Under the pieces are notes generated by a model. The model searched no databases, was not told the DNA's origin, and saw only the letters and a list, made by a program, of their open reading frames with translations. Of a stretch of DNA of 64,000 bases, positions 37,866 through 47,399 are shown one piece after another. Numbering within the stretch: position 1 is the first letter of the stretch; the number at the start of each line of letters is the position of its first letter. Position numbers and translations under genes: made by a program. The stretch is taken from positions 1,178,001 through 1,242,000 of the forward strand of contig NZ_JACXST010000003.1 of NCBI RefSeq assembly GCF_014850975.1, given 5' to 3'. The DNA is from Methylomonas fluvii. GTDB lineage: Bacteria > Pseudomonadota > Gammaproteobacteria > Methylococcales > Methylomonadaceae.

Positions 37866-38228
37866 TCAGTAACGAAGCTTCAAATCGCATGCCCCAACCA
37901 ATCGACTGGACAAGGAATTGTCTTCACTGGGGAATTGGTTTACATCGACACCGCAGCCCAAGTTCACCGGCCGGCTTTTGCGTTTTTCAGTCGGTTTAAG
38001 GTTTGCCGTGCTTCGCCCGGCATTACTTAACAAAAGATTCGAGCTATCAGTGGCATCGGCTGTCAGCGCTTGATCCGAAGGGGTCAGAATTAACGCGGAT
38101 GGCGTTTCAAAACTTACCGGTGGCGGCGCATCCGCGAGGACGTTTAGCGCACAAATAACTAGCCAACCGCCAATGACAGCGGAAATGGGTTTGGACTGCT
38201 TTAGAAACGAAAAATCATGGGCTTTCAT
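37866..38228 (-). CDS. small exported hypothetical protein
   Basis: A 120-residue protein with an N-terminal hydrophobic segment (ISAVIGGWLVICALNVLADA) that may be a signal peptide, followed by a Ser/Thr/Leu-rich low-complexity region. The C-terminus has two cysteines (LGCGVDVNQF, VGACDLKLRY) that could form a disulfide. AGGAGG precedes ATG 38228. No family is recognised; it is convergent with the preceding gene. Confidence 0.6.
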   Translation of the reverse strand: MKAHDFSFLKQSKPISAVIGGWLVICALNVLADAPPPVSFETPSALILTPSDQALTADATDSSNLLLSNAGRSTANLKPTEKRKSRPVNLGCGVDVNQFPSEDNSLSSRLVGACDLKLRY

Positions 38229-38694
38229 GATTTCCTCCTGTTCCAAAGTTGGCATTATGAACACGGTGAACAAACCCTCCTGTTAAAGAAGCTTGTCCAA
38301 CCCGCTCGGTCTCAGCTATCTGCCGGTAGCGGCCAAATTACCCTGACGATTAACAATCCGCTATAGCAAATGCGTTCCTAACTAAGCATTGATCGCTTAA
38401 CACATTTTTAATTCCGTACTGCGAACCAGGCTGCAAATACAACCCTGGAAACGGGTTTAATAATAGCCCGATACCGGTTGCGTGGCGAATTTTAAAACGC
38501 TTAGTTGCAAAATTTTTCTTATGATAGTCAATTAGTTGACAAACAAATCTCATAAATTTTCGAGCATAATTGATGCCAAGCGACGAAGACACGCACCAAA
38601 CCAGGCAAATTCATGGCAAGCCGGCTTTGCTTCGCCGATCAAAACCGGGAAATAATTTCGACACTTTTTCTAAGGCCGTCTCAGGAACAGACCG
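38229..38694. other. 466-bp intergenic region upstream of chrA
   Basis: No convincing gene is seen; an 80-codon open frame on the minus strand lacks a ribosome site and protein-like features. The part at 38490-38585 is very AT-rich and probably holds the promoter of the chromate transporter gene. A TTGACA at 38536 has no well-spaced -10 hexamer. Confidence 0.4.
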
Positions 38695-40071
38695 ATGAAC
38701 GACAATCAGGCATCCCGCAATCCACCGCCACCAGTGAGTTTGAAACAAGCTTTTTGGTATTGGCTGAAACTGGGCTTTATCAGCTTCGGCGGTCCCGCCG
38801 GGCAGATCGCCATCATGCATCAGGATCTGGTAGAAAATAAGCGCTGGATCTCGGAGCGCCGTTACCTGCATGCCTTAAATTACTGCATGCTGCTGCCCGG
38901 CCCGGAAGCCCAACAATTAGCAACCTATATTGGCTGGCTGATGCATCGCAGCTGGGGCGGCATCATGGCCGGCGGCTTGTTTGTATTGCCATCCTTGTTG
39001 ATTCTAATCGGTTTGGGTTGGGTTTATATGGCTTACGGGCATTTACCGGCCGTGGCCGGGATACTGTATGGCATAAAACCCGCCGTGACCGCGATTGTAT
39101 TGTTTGCCGCGTATCGGATCGGCTCACGGGCCTTGAAAAACGCTTTGTTATGGGCAATCGCCGCCCTAGCGTTTCTGGCTATTTTTGCGTTGCGAATACC
39201 GTTTCCGCTAATCGTGTTCGTCGCCGGCTTACTCGGCGCGCTTGGCGGTAAACTGGCTCCCAAATATTTTAATTTGGGCGGCGGTCACGGCAAATCTAAC
39301 CCACATTTCGGCACGGCATTGATAGACGACAACACGCCTACACCTGAGCACGCCCGCTTCAACACCGGTAAGCTGGTCAGGCTGGCTTTAATCGGTCTGG
39401 GACTTTGGGGATGTGCGCTCGGTTGGCTTTGCACTCAGTACGGCTGGGACGGCGCATTAACGCAGATGGGGTGGTTTTTTACCAAAGCTGCCCTGCTCAC
39501 GTTCGGCGGCGCCTATGCGGTGTTGCCTTATGTCTACCAAGGCGCGGTGGAACATTACCACTGGCTGACACCAACACAAATGATTGACGGTCTGGCCTTG
39601 GGCGAAACCACGCCCGGTCCGCTAATCATGGTCGTCACCTTCGTCGGCTTCGTCGCCGGCTGGAACCAGACGCTATTCGGCGGCGAGCATATATTTTTAG
39701 CGGGCGCGCTAGCCGCAACTGTGGTGACTTACTTCACCTTCCTGCCCAGCTTTCTGTTCATTCTGGCCGGCGGACCGCTCGTGGAATCGACTCACAACAA
39801 TTTGAAATTCACCGCACCATTAACCGGCATTACCGCCGCCGTGGTGGGTGTCATTTTAAATCTGGCCGTATTCTTTGCCTATCACGTCTTCTGGCCCCAG
39901 GGATTTGAAGACGTGGCGGATAAGGTCGCTCTGGTAATTGGGCTGGCCGCCATACTGGCTTTGTTTCGCTACAAAGCCGGGGTTATTCCGGTCATTGTCG
40001 GTAGCGGTACAGCCGGGCTGCTATTGAGTTTACTAAAGCCATGGCTAAGCCACCACGGCGTAAACTTGTAG
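38695..40071 (+). CDS. chrA: chromate efflux transporter ChrA
   Basis: A 458-residue CHR-superfamily membrane protein with two homologous halves. The first has FWYWLKLGFISFGGPAGQIA and ALNYCMLLPGPEAQQLATYIGW; the second has FFTKAALLTFGGAYAVLPYV and DGLALGETTPGPLIMVVTFVGF. The repeated FGG and PGP motifs are the family signatures. It exports chromate, possibly driven by the proton gradient. About 10-12 helices are present. No chrB regulator is adjacent. Confidence 0.92.
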   Translation: MNDNQASRNPPPPVSLKQAFWYWLKLGFISFGGPAGQIAIMHQDLVENKRWISERRYLHALNYCMLLPGPEAQQLATYIGWLMHRSWGGIMAGGLFVLPSLLILIGLGWVYMAYGHLPAVAGILYGIKPAVTAIVLFAAYRIGSRALKNALLWAIAALAFLAIFALRIPFPLIVFVAGLLGALGGKLAPKYFNLGGGHGKSNPHFGTALIDDNTPTPEHARFNTGKLVRLALIGLGLWGCALGWLCTQYGWDGALTQMGWFFTKAALLTFGGAYAVLPYVYQGAVEHYHWLTPTQMIDGLALGETTPGPLIMVVTFVGFVAGWNQTLFGGEHIFLAGALAATVVTYFTFLPSFLFILAGGPLVESTHNNLKFTAPLTGITAAVVGVILNLAVFFAYHVFWPQGFEDVADKVALVIGLAAILALFRYKAGVIPVIVGSGTAGLLLSLLKPWLSHHGVNL

Positions 40072-40109
40072 CTGCCGGCAAACTATTAACCCCGCCCTTA
40101 CATACCGTT

Positions 40110-40182
40110 AGCCTTTGAGCCTGAGGATAAGTTTATCGAAGGGCGCCCCAACCTCGGCGTCGGCGAGCTCAGCCCGAACGGA
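40110..40182. repeat. dispersed-repeat-like palindromic segment
   Basis: The stretch contains GAGCCTGAGG, ATCGAAGGGC and GAGCTCAGCCCGAACGG, the pieces of a palindromic intergenic repeat common in proteobacteria (of the type CCCTTCGACAAGCTCAGGGC). It is degenerate here. Only one copy is visible in the window. Confidence 0.4.
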
Positions 40183-40263
40183 ATACGCGTGATAGATAGC
40201 GCCAGGGTATACCGCTACATCAGGCAGGCCGGTCTGGAGCTTAACTTTAATTGAACAAGCCAG

Positions 40264-40575
40264 CTTGGCCCAGAAAATCCAGCGCTCTTTCGATTATGTG
40301 GAAAGTTTTTTCGATATTCCCTTATCGCTTGTCTGGCGGTGGTGCTTACCACTCGCAACTTGCACGATAAACAAGCGGAACGGCAATAATTGCAATCCCA
40401 AACCGCCTACCAAAGCTTGTCGCAAGTATTGGAATTGGCGGCGGACGAAAGCTCCGACCAAACCCAAAGATTTTCTGTAGCTGTCGGCATTGGCGACGCA
40501 AGCCGACAGTTGCGCGTCCTCGCCGGCTTACTTAGGCCCACTCCACACTCAACGCAAGTTGTCGTTTGCGGCTAA
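40264..40575 (+). pseudogene. possible decayed small membrane protein gene
   Basis: One frame reads FFRYSLIACLAVVLTTRNLH, then a charged segment DKQAERQ, TAA at 40387-40389, then LQSQTAYQSLSQVLELAADE, QRFSVAVGIGDASRQLRV, ending TAA 40575. A membrane helix followed by a helical domain with a single stop between looks like a disabled gene, but no start or ribosome site is clear. It could be chance. The rest of the 40072-40929 gap shows nothing gene-like. Confidence 0.3.
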
Positions 40576-40929
40576 GGCAACTCTGCCACTCAACAACTGT
40601 TGCCCTGCAAACACCCTTTAAACACAAGACCTGTGAAATTGGTGCTCAGCAAGCAATGCGGGATTAAATACCCGCGGAAACTCCTAGCTATCCGCTGGCA
40701 CATCGCCCGGCGTTTGCCCTGAAAAACAATCGATAAATAAATCACTTAGCGTTCTAACTCTCCATCCAAGCCAGACATAGCGACACTATCCGACAATCTG
40801 GCACAGCTCGTGCTTTATTAGAAATCAATAGCACCGATCAAAGCCTATTCATCATTTTAAACAATCGCTTACTTTACGCGGCACAACGGGGAATATGGCC
40901 TTTATATTTAAGAAATGGGGAACATTGGC

Positions 40930-41739
40930 ATGAGTAGTCCTTTAGCAACTTTTAATAAACTGGTACCGGCGGGAGCCCCCGCGGATTGGGACGCGGCAGA
41001 GGTGGTTTCATTAAAATCGCCTGTTGCTCAGTTGCCAGAAGGTTTGACGCATTCGCGCGTAGCAGTGGCCTTGGGGGATTTTAAGTACGTCACCGAAACC
41101 CGCGATCACAAATGGGTCGATTTTCTATTAATCGGCGCACTAACAATCTTTATCCACAATACGGTAGTCGATCATTTCAGTGGCGCAGCGTTTGAGCAAG
41201 AAATTGTCGAGCCCATCAAACCAGAGACCAAAGTCCAGATCACCCTGACCAGGCCGCAACCAAAACCGGTGCCGCCACCGCCGCCAAAAGTTAAACCGCA
41301 ACCGCCCAAACCCAAGGTCGTACCGCTAAAGCCGCCAAAAATCCAACCGGTGCCCAAAGTTGTTGAGGAAGCACCTGCGCCGGCGCCTGTTGAAGGGCCG
41401 GTAGTAGACAACGCCCCACCGGCTCCGCCAGCGCCTCCCGCGCCAGTGGTTGAAGAAAAAATCACCGAACCGGTAGCCGACGCGGCCTACCTGCACAACC
41501 CTCTACCCGAATACCCGGAAGTTGCGCAAGAACGCGGCTGGGAAGGCAAAGTGGTAATGAAAGTACACGTGCTGCCCGACGGCACCACCGATAGCGTGAC
41601 CGTCAGCAAATCCAGCGGCCAGAAAGTCCTGGACGATGCTGCCGTCAAAGCCGTTCTTAAGTGGTCTTTCGTACCGGCCAAGCGCGGCGACACGCCGATT
41701 GCCCGCTACACCACGGTTCCATTCACTTTTAAATTGTAA
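40930..41739 (+). CDS. tonB: energy transducer TonB
   Basis: A 269-residue TonB. A membrane anchor (FLLIGALTIFIHNTVVDHF) follows an unusually long cytosolic N-terminus of about 60 residues. The periplasmic linker is Pro/Lys then Pro/Ala/Glu rich (PKPVPPPPPKVKPQPPKPK onward). The C-terminal TonB fold is YLHNPLPEYPEVAQERGWEG, MKVHVLPDGTTDSVTVSKSSG and AVLKWSFVPAKRG. ATG 40930 has GGGGA upstream; ATG 40915 is an alternative. It is followed by exbB and exbD, a full energising complex for outer-membrane receptors. Confidence 0.92.
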   Translation: MSSPLATFNKLVPAGAPADWDAAEVVSLKSPVAQLPEGLTHSRVAVALGDFKYVTETRDHKWVDFLLIGALTIFIHNTVVDHFSGAAFEQEIVEPIKPETKVQITLTRPQPKPVPPPPPKVKPQPPKPKVVPLKPPKIQPVPKVVEEAPAPAPVEGPVVDNAPPAPPAPPAPVVEEKITEPVADAAYLHNPLPEYPEVAQERGWEGKVVMKVHVLPDGTTDSVTVSKSSGQKVLDDAAVKAVLKWSFVPAKRGDTPIARYTTVPFTFKL

Positions 41740-41759
41740 TTATTTTTTGAGGATCAAAA

Positions 41760-42536
41760 ATGTCTGATATCGCAACCAACGTCATCGTCGATGGCACCCT
41801 GAATACCTTAATCGCCGCCTCGGTCGTGACCTGGGGCTTAATCCTGATCAAAGGCGTACAACACATCCGTATTTCGTATCACAACCGTCGCTATAACAAG
41901 GAATTTTGGAGCGCTCCGAATATCCAGGCGGCCGCGCATTTGGAAAACCAGGATGGCCCGGCTGCCCGAGTCGCCGGCATCGGTTTTTCGACATTGATCG
42001 AAACCGACGGCGGCGCCTCTACTCACGATTTGGAACACACCTGGGACAGGCAAGAGTTGCTGGACAGACGCTTGCGTCAGCAAATGCAAAAGGAGCGCGG
42101 CTCGCTGGAAAGCGGTCTGGCGGTGCTGGCGACCATCGGCAGTATCTCGCCGTTCGTCGGCTTGTTCGGTACCGTCTGGGGCATCATGGGTGCCTTGACC
42201 AATATCAGCAAAACCGGCTCGGCCAGTTTGGAAGTCGTTGCGGGTCCTATTGGTGAAGCGTTGATCGCCACCGCAGTCGGTATCGCGGTCGCGGTGCCGG
42301 CGGTGGTGGGTTACAACTTTTTCATCCGCCGCAATAAAGTGGTTTGGGCCTTTTTGGATGATTTTGCCATCGATTTTGTGCATTTGGCTCTGAAAAGCTC
42401 GTTCATCATCGAACGCGCCGGCAGCAAACCGGCAGCGGCAGCAGCGTCCGCACGTTTGACCGATGTCAGCGGCGGCAAAAAATCCAATCTCAAAGATACC
42501 CATGAAGAATTGATCGCGAAAGAGGCGCACGCATAA
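41760..42536 (+). CDS. exbB: ExbB-type proton channel subunit
   Basis: A 258-residue MotA/TolQ/ExbB proton-channel protein. It has an N-terminal helix (TLIAASVVTWGLILIKGVQ) and the family core ERGSLESGLAVLATIGSISPFVGLFGTVWGI with MGALTNISKTGSASLEVVAGPIGEALIATAVGIAVAVPAVVGYN in the last two helices. The C-terminal extension is Ala- and Lys-rich. It lies 20 bp after tonB and shares one base with exbD. Confidence 0.94.
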   Translation: MSDIATNVIVDGTLNTLIAASVVTWGLILIKGVQHIRISYHNRRYNKEFWSAPNIQAAAHLENQDGPAARVAGIGFSTLIETDGGASTHDLEHTWDRQELLDRRLRQQMQKERGSLESGLAVLATIGSISPFVGLFGTVWGIMGALTNISKTGSASLEVVAGPIGEALIATAVGIAVAVPAVVGYNFFIRRNKVVWAFLDDFAIDFVHLALKSSFIIERAGSKPAAAAASARLTDVSGGKKSNLKDTHEELIAKEAHA

Positions 42537-42946
42537 TGGCATTCAATACTAAAGAAGACGGCGGCGATGACGTCATGGGCGAAATCAACGTCACCCCATT
42601 GGTGGATGTGATGTTGGTACTGCTGGTGGTGTTTATCGTCACCGCGCCCTTATTAACCCAAGCCGTACACGTCAATCTGCCGAAAACCGCGGAAACCGCG
42701 CCACCGGATGACAAACAGGCGTCTTACCTGAGTGTCGATGCGCAAGGCAAAATCTACATCGATAAACAGGAGTTTCCGCTGGAAATCATCGAAGGCGAAC
42801 TGAGAAACCGCCTGGCGGCCAATCCGGAGTTTGCGTTAAATCTGAACGCGGACGACGCGGTGCAATACGGCATCGTTGCCAAGGTGATGTCATCCATCGA
42901 ACGCGCCGGCGTCACCAAGCTGTCGGTTCTGACGGTTCCGCAATAA
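42536..42946 (+). CDS. exbD: ExbD biopolymer transport protein
   Basis: A 136-residue single-helix protein. The helix PLVDVMLVLLVVFIVTAPL carries the proton-coupling Asp. INVTPLVDV precedes it and a periplasmic domain follows (YLSVDAQGKIYIDKQEFPL, LNADDAVQYGIVAKVMSSIERAG). It works with ExbB and TonB to power TonB-dependent receptors, one of which is cut by the right window edge. A 158-bp gap separates it from the next gene. Confidence 0.95.
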   Translation: MAFNTKEDGGDDVMGEINVTPLVDVMLVLLVVFIVTAPLLTQAVHVNLPKTAETAPPDDKQASYLSVDAQGKIYIDKQEFPLEIIEGELRNRLAANPEFALNLNADDAVQYGIVAKVMSSIERAGVTKLSVLTVPQ

Positions 42947-43104
42947 ATCATGATCCGGCCGGGTAACGAGCTTGCCCGGCTAGTTAATCACGGCGCCAAA
43001 CGCCGGAGCACAAAAACAACCCGAACCACACCAAAACCAGGAATGCAGCCATTGCGTCCACGGTTTATTTGGGTTTAGGCACACACCTTTAGGAGAACTG
43101 CAGG

Positions 43105-43998
43105 ATGGCGCGCAAGACCGCTCAAGAATTTCATCCGGAAGCCTTACAAGCTTTCGACAAATATGTGCACGGCGATATTTCCAGGCGGGATTTTTTATCA
43201 TCCGTACCTAAATATGCCTTGCTCGGCCTGACCGCCGAAGCGCTGCTGGAAGCGCTGAATCCGCGTTTCGCCGAAGCGAAACAAGTCGCCGACGACGATC
43301 CGCGCATCAAAGCCACGTATGTGGAATACCCCTCCCCACACGGTAACGGCAAGATTCGCGGTTACTTGGTGCAACCGGCCAAAGCCGCTGGCAAACTGCC
43401 GGTGGTGCTGGTTATCCACGAAAACCGGGGCTTGAATCCGCATATCCAAGACATCGCCCGTCGTCTGGCGCTGGATAATTTCATAGCCTTCGCACCGGAC
43501 GCGTTGTTTACCTTGGCCGGTTATCCCGGCGACGAAGACAAGGCACGGGAATTGTTCCAAAAACTGGATAAAGAGAAAACCCAGGCCGACTTTTTGGCGG
43601 CGGCGCAAGCCATCAAAAAACTGCCGCAAAGTAACGGCAAGCTCGGCGCGGTAGGCTTTTGCTACGGCGGCGGCATCGTCAATTTCCTGGCCACCCGGCT
43701 GCCGGATCTGGCGGCCGGCGTACCATTCTACGGCGCCCAACCCGCCGCCGATCAGGTCGCAAAAATCAAAGCCCCGTTACTGATCCATTACGCCGGCATC
43801 GACGACCGCATCAATGCCGGTTGGCCGGCCTATGAAGCGGCCTTGCAAAAAGCCGGCGTCAATTACGAAGCCCACACTTATCCAGGTGTGCAACACGGCT
43901 TTAACAACGACACCACCCCACGCTACGACGCCGCCACCGCCAAGCTGGCCTGGGATAGAACCATCAGTTTTTTCAACGCTTATCTGCGCGACAGTTAA
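43105..43998 (+). CDS. dienelactone hydrolase-family protein with Tat-like leader
   Basis: A 297-residue alpha/beta hydrolase. The catalytic triad is Cys186 (VGFCYGGG), Asp233 or Asp234 (HYAGIDDRI) and His264 (GVQHGFNN). The N-terminus has SRRDFLSSVPKYALLGL, a twin-arginine-like signal, so it is probably exported or membrane-tethered, as in the YghX group. The substrate is unknown. GGAG precedes the ATG. It heads a group with a cytochrome b and a cytochrome c'. Confidence 0.87.
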   Translation: MARKTAQEFHPEALQAFDKYVHGDISRRDFLSSVPKYALLGLTAEALLEALNPRFAEAKQVADDDPRIKATYVEYPSPHGNGKIRGYLVQPAKAAGKLPVVLVIHENRGLNPHIQDIARRLALDNFIAFAPDALFTLAGYPGDEDKARELFQKLDKEKTQADFLAAAQAIKKLPQSNGKLGAVGFCYGGGIVNFLATRLPDLAAGVPFYGAQPAADQVAKIKAPLLIHYAGIDDRINAGWPAYEAALQKAGVNYEAHTYPGVQHGFNNDTTPRYDAATAKLAWDRTISFFNAYLRDS

Positions 43999-44016
43999 AC
44001 CCTAGGGAGGATTTCA

Positions 44017-44727
44017 ATGAAAGTGGAAGTGCATATTTGGGATTGGCCATTACGCCTGTTTCACTGGTTGCTGGTAGTAGCCGTGGTCGGCGCTTACGCC
44101 ACCGGCAAATTGGGCGGCAATCTGACCGACTGGCATGCCCGCTTCGGCAGTTTGATTCTGGGCTTGTTGGTATTTCGATTGATCTGGGGCTTTATTGGCA
44201 CCACCCACGCTCGCTTCGCCAATTTCTTTCCGACCTTTTCCAGGCTGGTGGAATACGTCAAAGGCGAATGGCAAGGCGTAGGCCACAACCCGGCCGGTGC
44301 CATAGCAATTATTGCTTTGCTGGCTGCATTGAGTTTTCTGGCTGTCACCGGCTTATTCGCCAACGACGATATTGCTTTTGAAGGCCCGCTGTTTCATAGC
44401 ATAGACAAAGAGCTCAGCGACAAACTGAGCGGCTGGCATATTTACGCGGTGAATATCCTGCTGGGCTTGGTAGCCGTCCATGTCAGCGCGATTGTCCTAT
44501 ACCAACGCCTGAAAAAAACCAATCTGGTCGGTGCCATGCTGACCGGCAAAAAACAACTGCCCAAATCCCTGGCGCCCTCCCCGATCAAACCGGTAGGACC
44601 GTTCCGCTTCGTGATCACCTTGTTGATCGCGGTGACGGTGGTCTGGAGTGTGTGGAGCGGCGGCTTTGTGAATTATCTGGCGCCGTTGGCCAGTTTCCAA
44701 AGGGCTACGGCCCATCCAAAAACTTAA
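44017..44727 (+). CDS. di-heme cytochrome b561-type membrane protein
   Basis: A 236-residue four-helix membrane cytochrome of the bacterial b561/Ni-Fe hydrogenase b-type family. Likely heme ligands are His16 (RLFHWLLV), His40 (TDWHARFG), His141 (GWHIYAVN) and His155 (VAVHVSAIV). A fifth hydrophobic segment near the C-terminus (FVITLLIAVTVVWSVWSGG) is present. It would pass electrons between quinone and periplasmic partners, plausibly the cytochrome c' encoded 35 bp downstream. The pairing cyt b561-cyt c' is known in other proteobacteria. Confidence 0.9.
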   Translation: MKVEVHIWDWPLRLFHWLLVVAVVGAYATGKLGGNLTDWHARFGSLILGLLVFRLIWGFIGTTHARFANFFPTFSRLVEYVKGEWQGVGHNPAGAIAIIALLAALSFLAVTGLFANDDIAFEGPLFHSIDKELSDKLSGWHIYAVNILLGLVAVHVSAIVLYQRLKKTNLVGAMLTGKKQLPKSLAPSPIKPVGPFRFVITLLIAVTVVWSVWSGGFVNYLAPLASFQRATAHPKT

Positions 44728-44762
44728 ACGTTACATTTTCTACAACCACAAGGAGTTAACCC

Positions 44763-45224
44763 ATGAAATTGAAACTGATAGTCGCACTGGCGCTGGGCGC
44801 TGTCACGACGGCGGCCGTAGCCGGCGATGTGGAAGACCAGATTCGCTTCCGCCAATCCGCTTACTCGTTCTTAGGCTGGAATACCGCGAAAATCAAAGCC
44901 CAAGCAGCCGACCATCCGGAAACCTTCAACAAGGATCAGGTGATCGCGGCCGCGAATGCCGTGGCTGCAGTAGCCAATTCCGGCCTGCTCAGCCTTTACG
45001 GCCCTGGCACCGATAAAGGCACCGGCTGGAAACCGACCCGTCTGAAGCCCGAATTCTTCGAAAAGCAGGACGAAGTGAAAGAAATCGAAGCGACGTTCAT
45101 CAAGGAAGCCAACGAGTTGCAAAAAGTGGCGGCCAATGGCGATGCCGCGGAAGTTAAAGCGCAGTTCGGCAAAGTCGGCGCTACCTGCAAAAGCTGCCAC
45201 GACTTAATTCGGGTTCGCGAATAA
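44763..45224 (+). CDS. cytochrome c' (class II cytochrome c)
   Basis: A 153-residue periplasmic four-helix cytochrome. It has a cleavable signal peptide (MKLKLIVALALGAVTTAAVAGD) and the heme site CKSCHDLIRVRE close to the C-terminus, as class II cytochromes do. Helical blocks IRFRQSAYSFLGWN and QDEVKEIEATFIKEA fit the bundle. Cytochromes c' bind NO and CO and are linked to nitrosative stress defence. It lies after the b561 gene, before a strong terminator. Confidence 0.93.
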   Translation: MKLKLIVALALGAVTTAAVAGDVEDQIRFRQSAYSFLGWNTAKIKAQAADHPETFNKDQVIAAANAVAAVANSGLLSLYGPGTDKGTGWKPTRLKPEFFEKQDEVKEIEATFIKEANELQKVAANGDAAEVKAQFGKVGATCKSCHDLIRVRE

Positions 45225-45288
45225 TTCCATCGGCTCAGAAGGCCAAAATCCAGCGTTAAGACATTTCCAGCCGGCAATTCGGCTTGTC

Positions 45289-45321
45289 GGGACTTGTCCG
45301 AACCCTATTCGGACGAGTCCC
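45289..45321 (+). terminator. strong hairpin after cytochrome c' gene
   Basis: GGGACTTGTCCGAA (45289-45302) pairs with TTCGGACGAGTCCC (45308-45321) over 14 positions with one G-T pair and a 5-nt loop. ATTTCT follows. It lies 65 bp past the stop and probably ends the 43.1-45.2 kb transcript. Confidence 0.65.
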
Positions 45322-45882
45322 ATTTCTAAACCACGAATAGAAACACCAGCTCGTTCAGGTTGACCACTCTCCTAAAAATCGGCATCCCTAGCTTTGGAGC
45401 TGCACTTCTAATTTAGGCATATTAATTTCAAATATTATCGTTTTATTTAATGAGTTGGTTTCGCTACCCTCTGCGTCTATTAGCAAAACATCCGTTATTA
45501 GGGACTTACTGGACAGATACTCATGCCTTTACAACAATTAGTCGAATATTTTAACGATAGACTTGAGCAGGAACACAATAACGGCTTACGGCCGTTTGTG
45601 CTGGACAACGGCGCTGTGCACGGGGTATTCGGCCCCATCTGCATCGGCAGCAGATTGTCGCCGCTGCGCCAGACTTTGCGCACGGCCAATGTTATAGGTC
45701 ACATCGCGCAACTGAACGTGTCCACTATTCACAAACAAACGATACCAAGCAGCGAGCTGGAACAATACCTGGCCCAGCCCCAGGCCGAACAAACTAATGT
45801 CGAGTCCATCATCAACTTCGACCGGATGTCGCGCGCCGTGCATATGCTGAATTATTTGCCGCAAGCACACCTCGACGAATTA

Positions 45883-47399
45883 GTCGCCCCTGAAAAGCCA
45901 CAAATTCACGGCTAAAGCATTGAAACACAATAAATAATTGAAGAAAAAGACGGGCAATAATTGCAAGAAATTAGTAAAATAGATATTAATTTCTTGCAAA
46001 TTTTTATCGAAAATGAAGCCAAAATCCCAAGAAAGTAGCGGCCAAATCGATCTATTCAACACACCACTGGCCGACCTGTTGAATCCGAAGCATGAGCTTT
46101 ACCAACTGGCAAATTTGATCGATTGGAAAGTACTGGATGATGCGTTCGGTGAATTTTTTACCGAGAACCAAGGCGCTCCGGCGTTGCCAACGCGTCTTAT
46201 TGCCGGGCTTCATTACCTCAAACATGCGTTTGCACGCTCGGACGAAGCGGTCGTGGCACAGTGGCTTGAAAATCCCTATTGGCAATATTTTTGTGGCGAA
46301 GAGTATTTCCAACACCAGATACCTTGCCACCCCACGTCACTGACCTATTGGCGAAAACGGATCGGAGAAGAAGGTTGCGAGTGGATGTTATCGGTGACGA
46401 TCCAGGCTGGCGTAGCCAGCAAGACCGTGAAGAAACAGGATTTTGAATCGGTGACGGTTGATAGCACGGTGCAAGAGAAAGCCATCACGTATCCGACCGA
46501 TGGAAAATTGTATGAACGCTGTCGCCAGCACATGGTACGTCTGGCTGAGCAGCATGAGATTACACTACGGCAGAACTACAACCGCAAAGCCCCCTATTTG
46601 CTGATGATGGCGAACCGGTACAGTCATGCCAAGCAAATGAAGCGCAAACGCAAAATGCTCAAACAGCTCAAAACTTTGGTGGGTCGGGTTTACCGAGATA
46701 TCGAGCGCCAATTGACGGATCAATCCGATGCAGTCAAATTGGCTTTTAAAGAGACGCTAGAGAAAACCCAACGGATTTTGAACCAACAACCCCAGGATAA
46801 AAACAAGCTGTACAGTTTCCACGCCACGGAAGTCGAATGCATTTCCAAAGGCAAAGTCCACAAGAAGTATGAATTCGGCGTCAAAGTGGGCATCACCGTC
46901 ACCAACAAAAGTAATTTTGTGCTCGGCGCCCGCAGCTTTTCCGGTAATCCCTACGATGGACACACCCTGGAATCGTGTCTGGAACAGGCGGAGATTCTAA
47001 GCGGTACACGCGCAAAAGAAGCTTTTGTGGATTTAGGATACCGTGGTGTCGAGGTCCCGAACGTGACCATTTACAAAGCCCGGCAAAAGAGAGGAATAAA
47101 CACCCGGCGACTCAAACGCGCCCTCAAACGCCGCAATGCCATCGAACCCGTCATCGGGCACCTCAAAAACGACGGATTGCTGGGCCGCAATTACCTGAAA
47201 GGCGAACTGGGCGATGCCATGCATGCCATCTTATGCGGTGCTGGCCACAATATCCGTATGATCCTCAGGCAGTTGAGGATTTTTTTGCCTCATTTTTGGA
47301 GACCGCCATGTCGGATTTTGGCGCGGCCATTGAGCGCGCCGTTTTTATTGTCGGCCTGAATGCTGGTGTTCGGAAAATATCGGCTTTTTCAGGGACGAC
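45883..47399 (+). mobile_element. 1,517-bp insertion sequence, copy 1 (inside EAL gene)
   Basis: The ends are imperfect inverted repeats: left GTCGCCCCTGAAAAGCC, and right, read inward, GTCGTCCCTGAAAAAGCC. A 6-bp direct repeat GAATTA flanks it. It carries one 448-codon DDE transposase on the plus strand. A second copy of identical length and coding content lies at 49036-50552 in inverse orientation. Confidence 0.92.
46013..47359 (+). CDS. IS transposase (IS5-superfamily DDE), copy 1
   Basis: A 448-residue DDE transposase. It starts with an N-terminal region typical of IS5-superfamily members (QIDLFNTPLADLLNP, LIAGLHYLKHAFARSDEAVV), and the catalytic residues are Asp in VTVDSTVQEK, Asp in AFVDLGYRGVE and Glu in RNAIEPVIGHLKNDG followed by RNYLKG. 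The C-terminus ends 40 bp before the element's right end. The translation is identical to that of copy 2, so the element is recently active. Confidence 0.92.
   Translation: MKPKSQESSGQIDLFNTPLADLLNPKHELYQLANLIDWKVLDDAFGEFFTENQGAPALPTRLIAGLHYLKHAFARSDEAVVAQWLENPYWQYFCGEEYFQHQIPCHPTSLTYWRKRIGEEGCEWMLSVTIQAGVASKTVKKQDFESVTVDSTVQEKAITYPTDGKLYERCRQHMVRLAEQHEITLRQNYNRKAPYLLMMANRYSHAKQMKRKRKMLKQLKTLVGRVYRDIERQLTDQSDAVKLAFKETLEKTQRILNQQPQDKNKLYSFHATEVECISKGKVHKKYEFGVKVGITVTNKSNFVLGARSFSGNPYDGHTLESCLEQAEILSGTRAKEAFVDLGYRGVEVPNVTIYKARQKRGINTRRLKRALKRRNAIEPVIGHLKNDGLLGRNYLKGELGDAMHAILCGAGHNIRMILRQLRIFLPHFWRPPCRILARPLSAPFLLSA

Noticed and set aside
38536-38575. Sigma-70 promoter TTGACA...CATAAT before chrA
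   Set aside because: The spacer is 23 bp, too long for a functional pair.
38350-38592. 80-codon minus-strand frame upstream of chrA
   Set aside because: No ribosome site, no protein-like hydrophobic or domain pattern, and it spans the probable promoter region.
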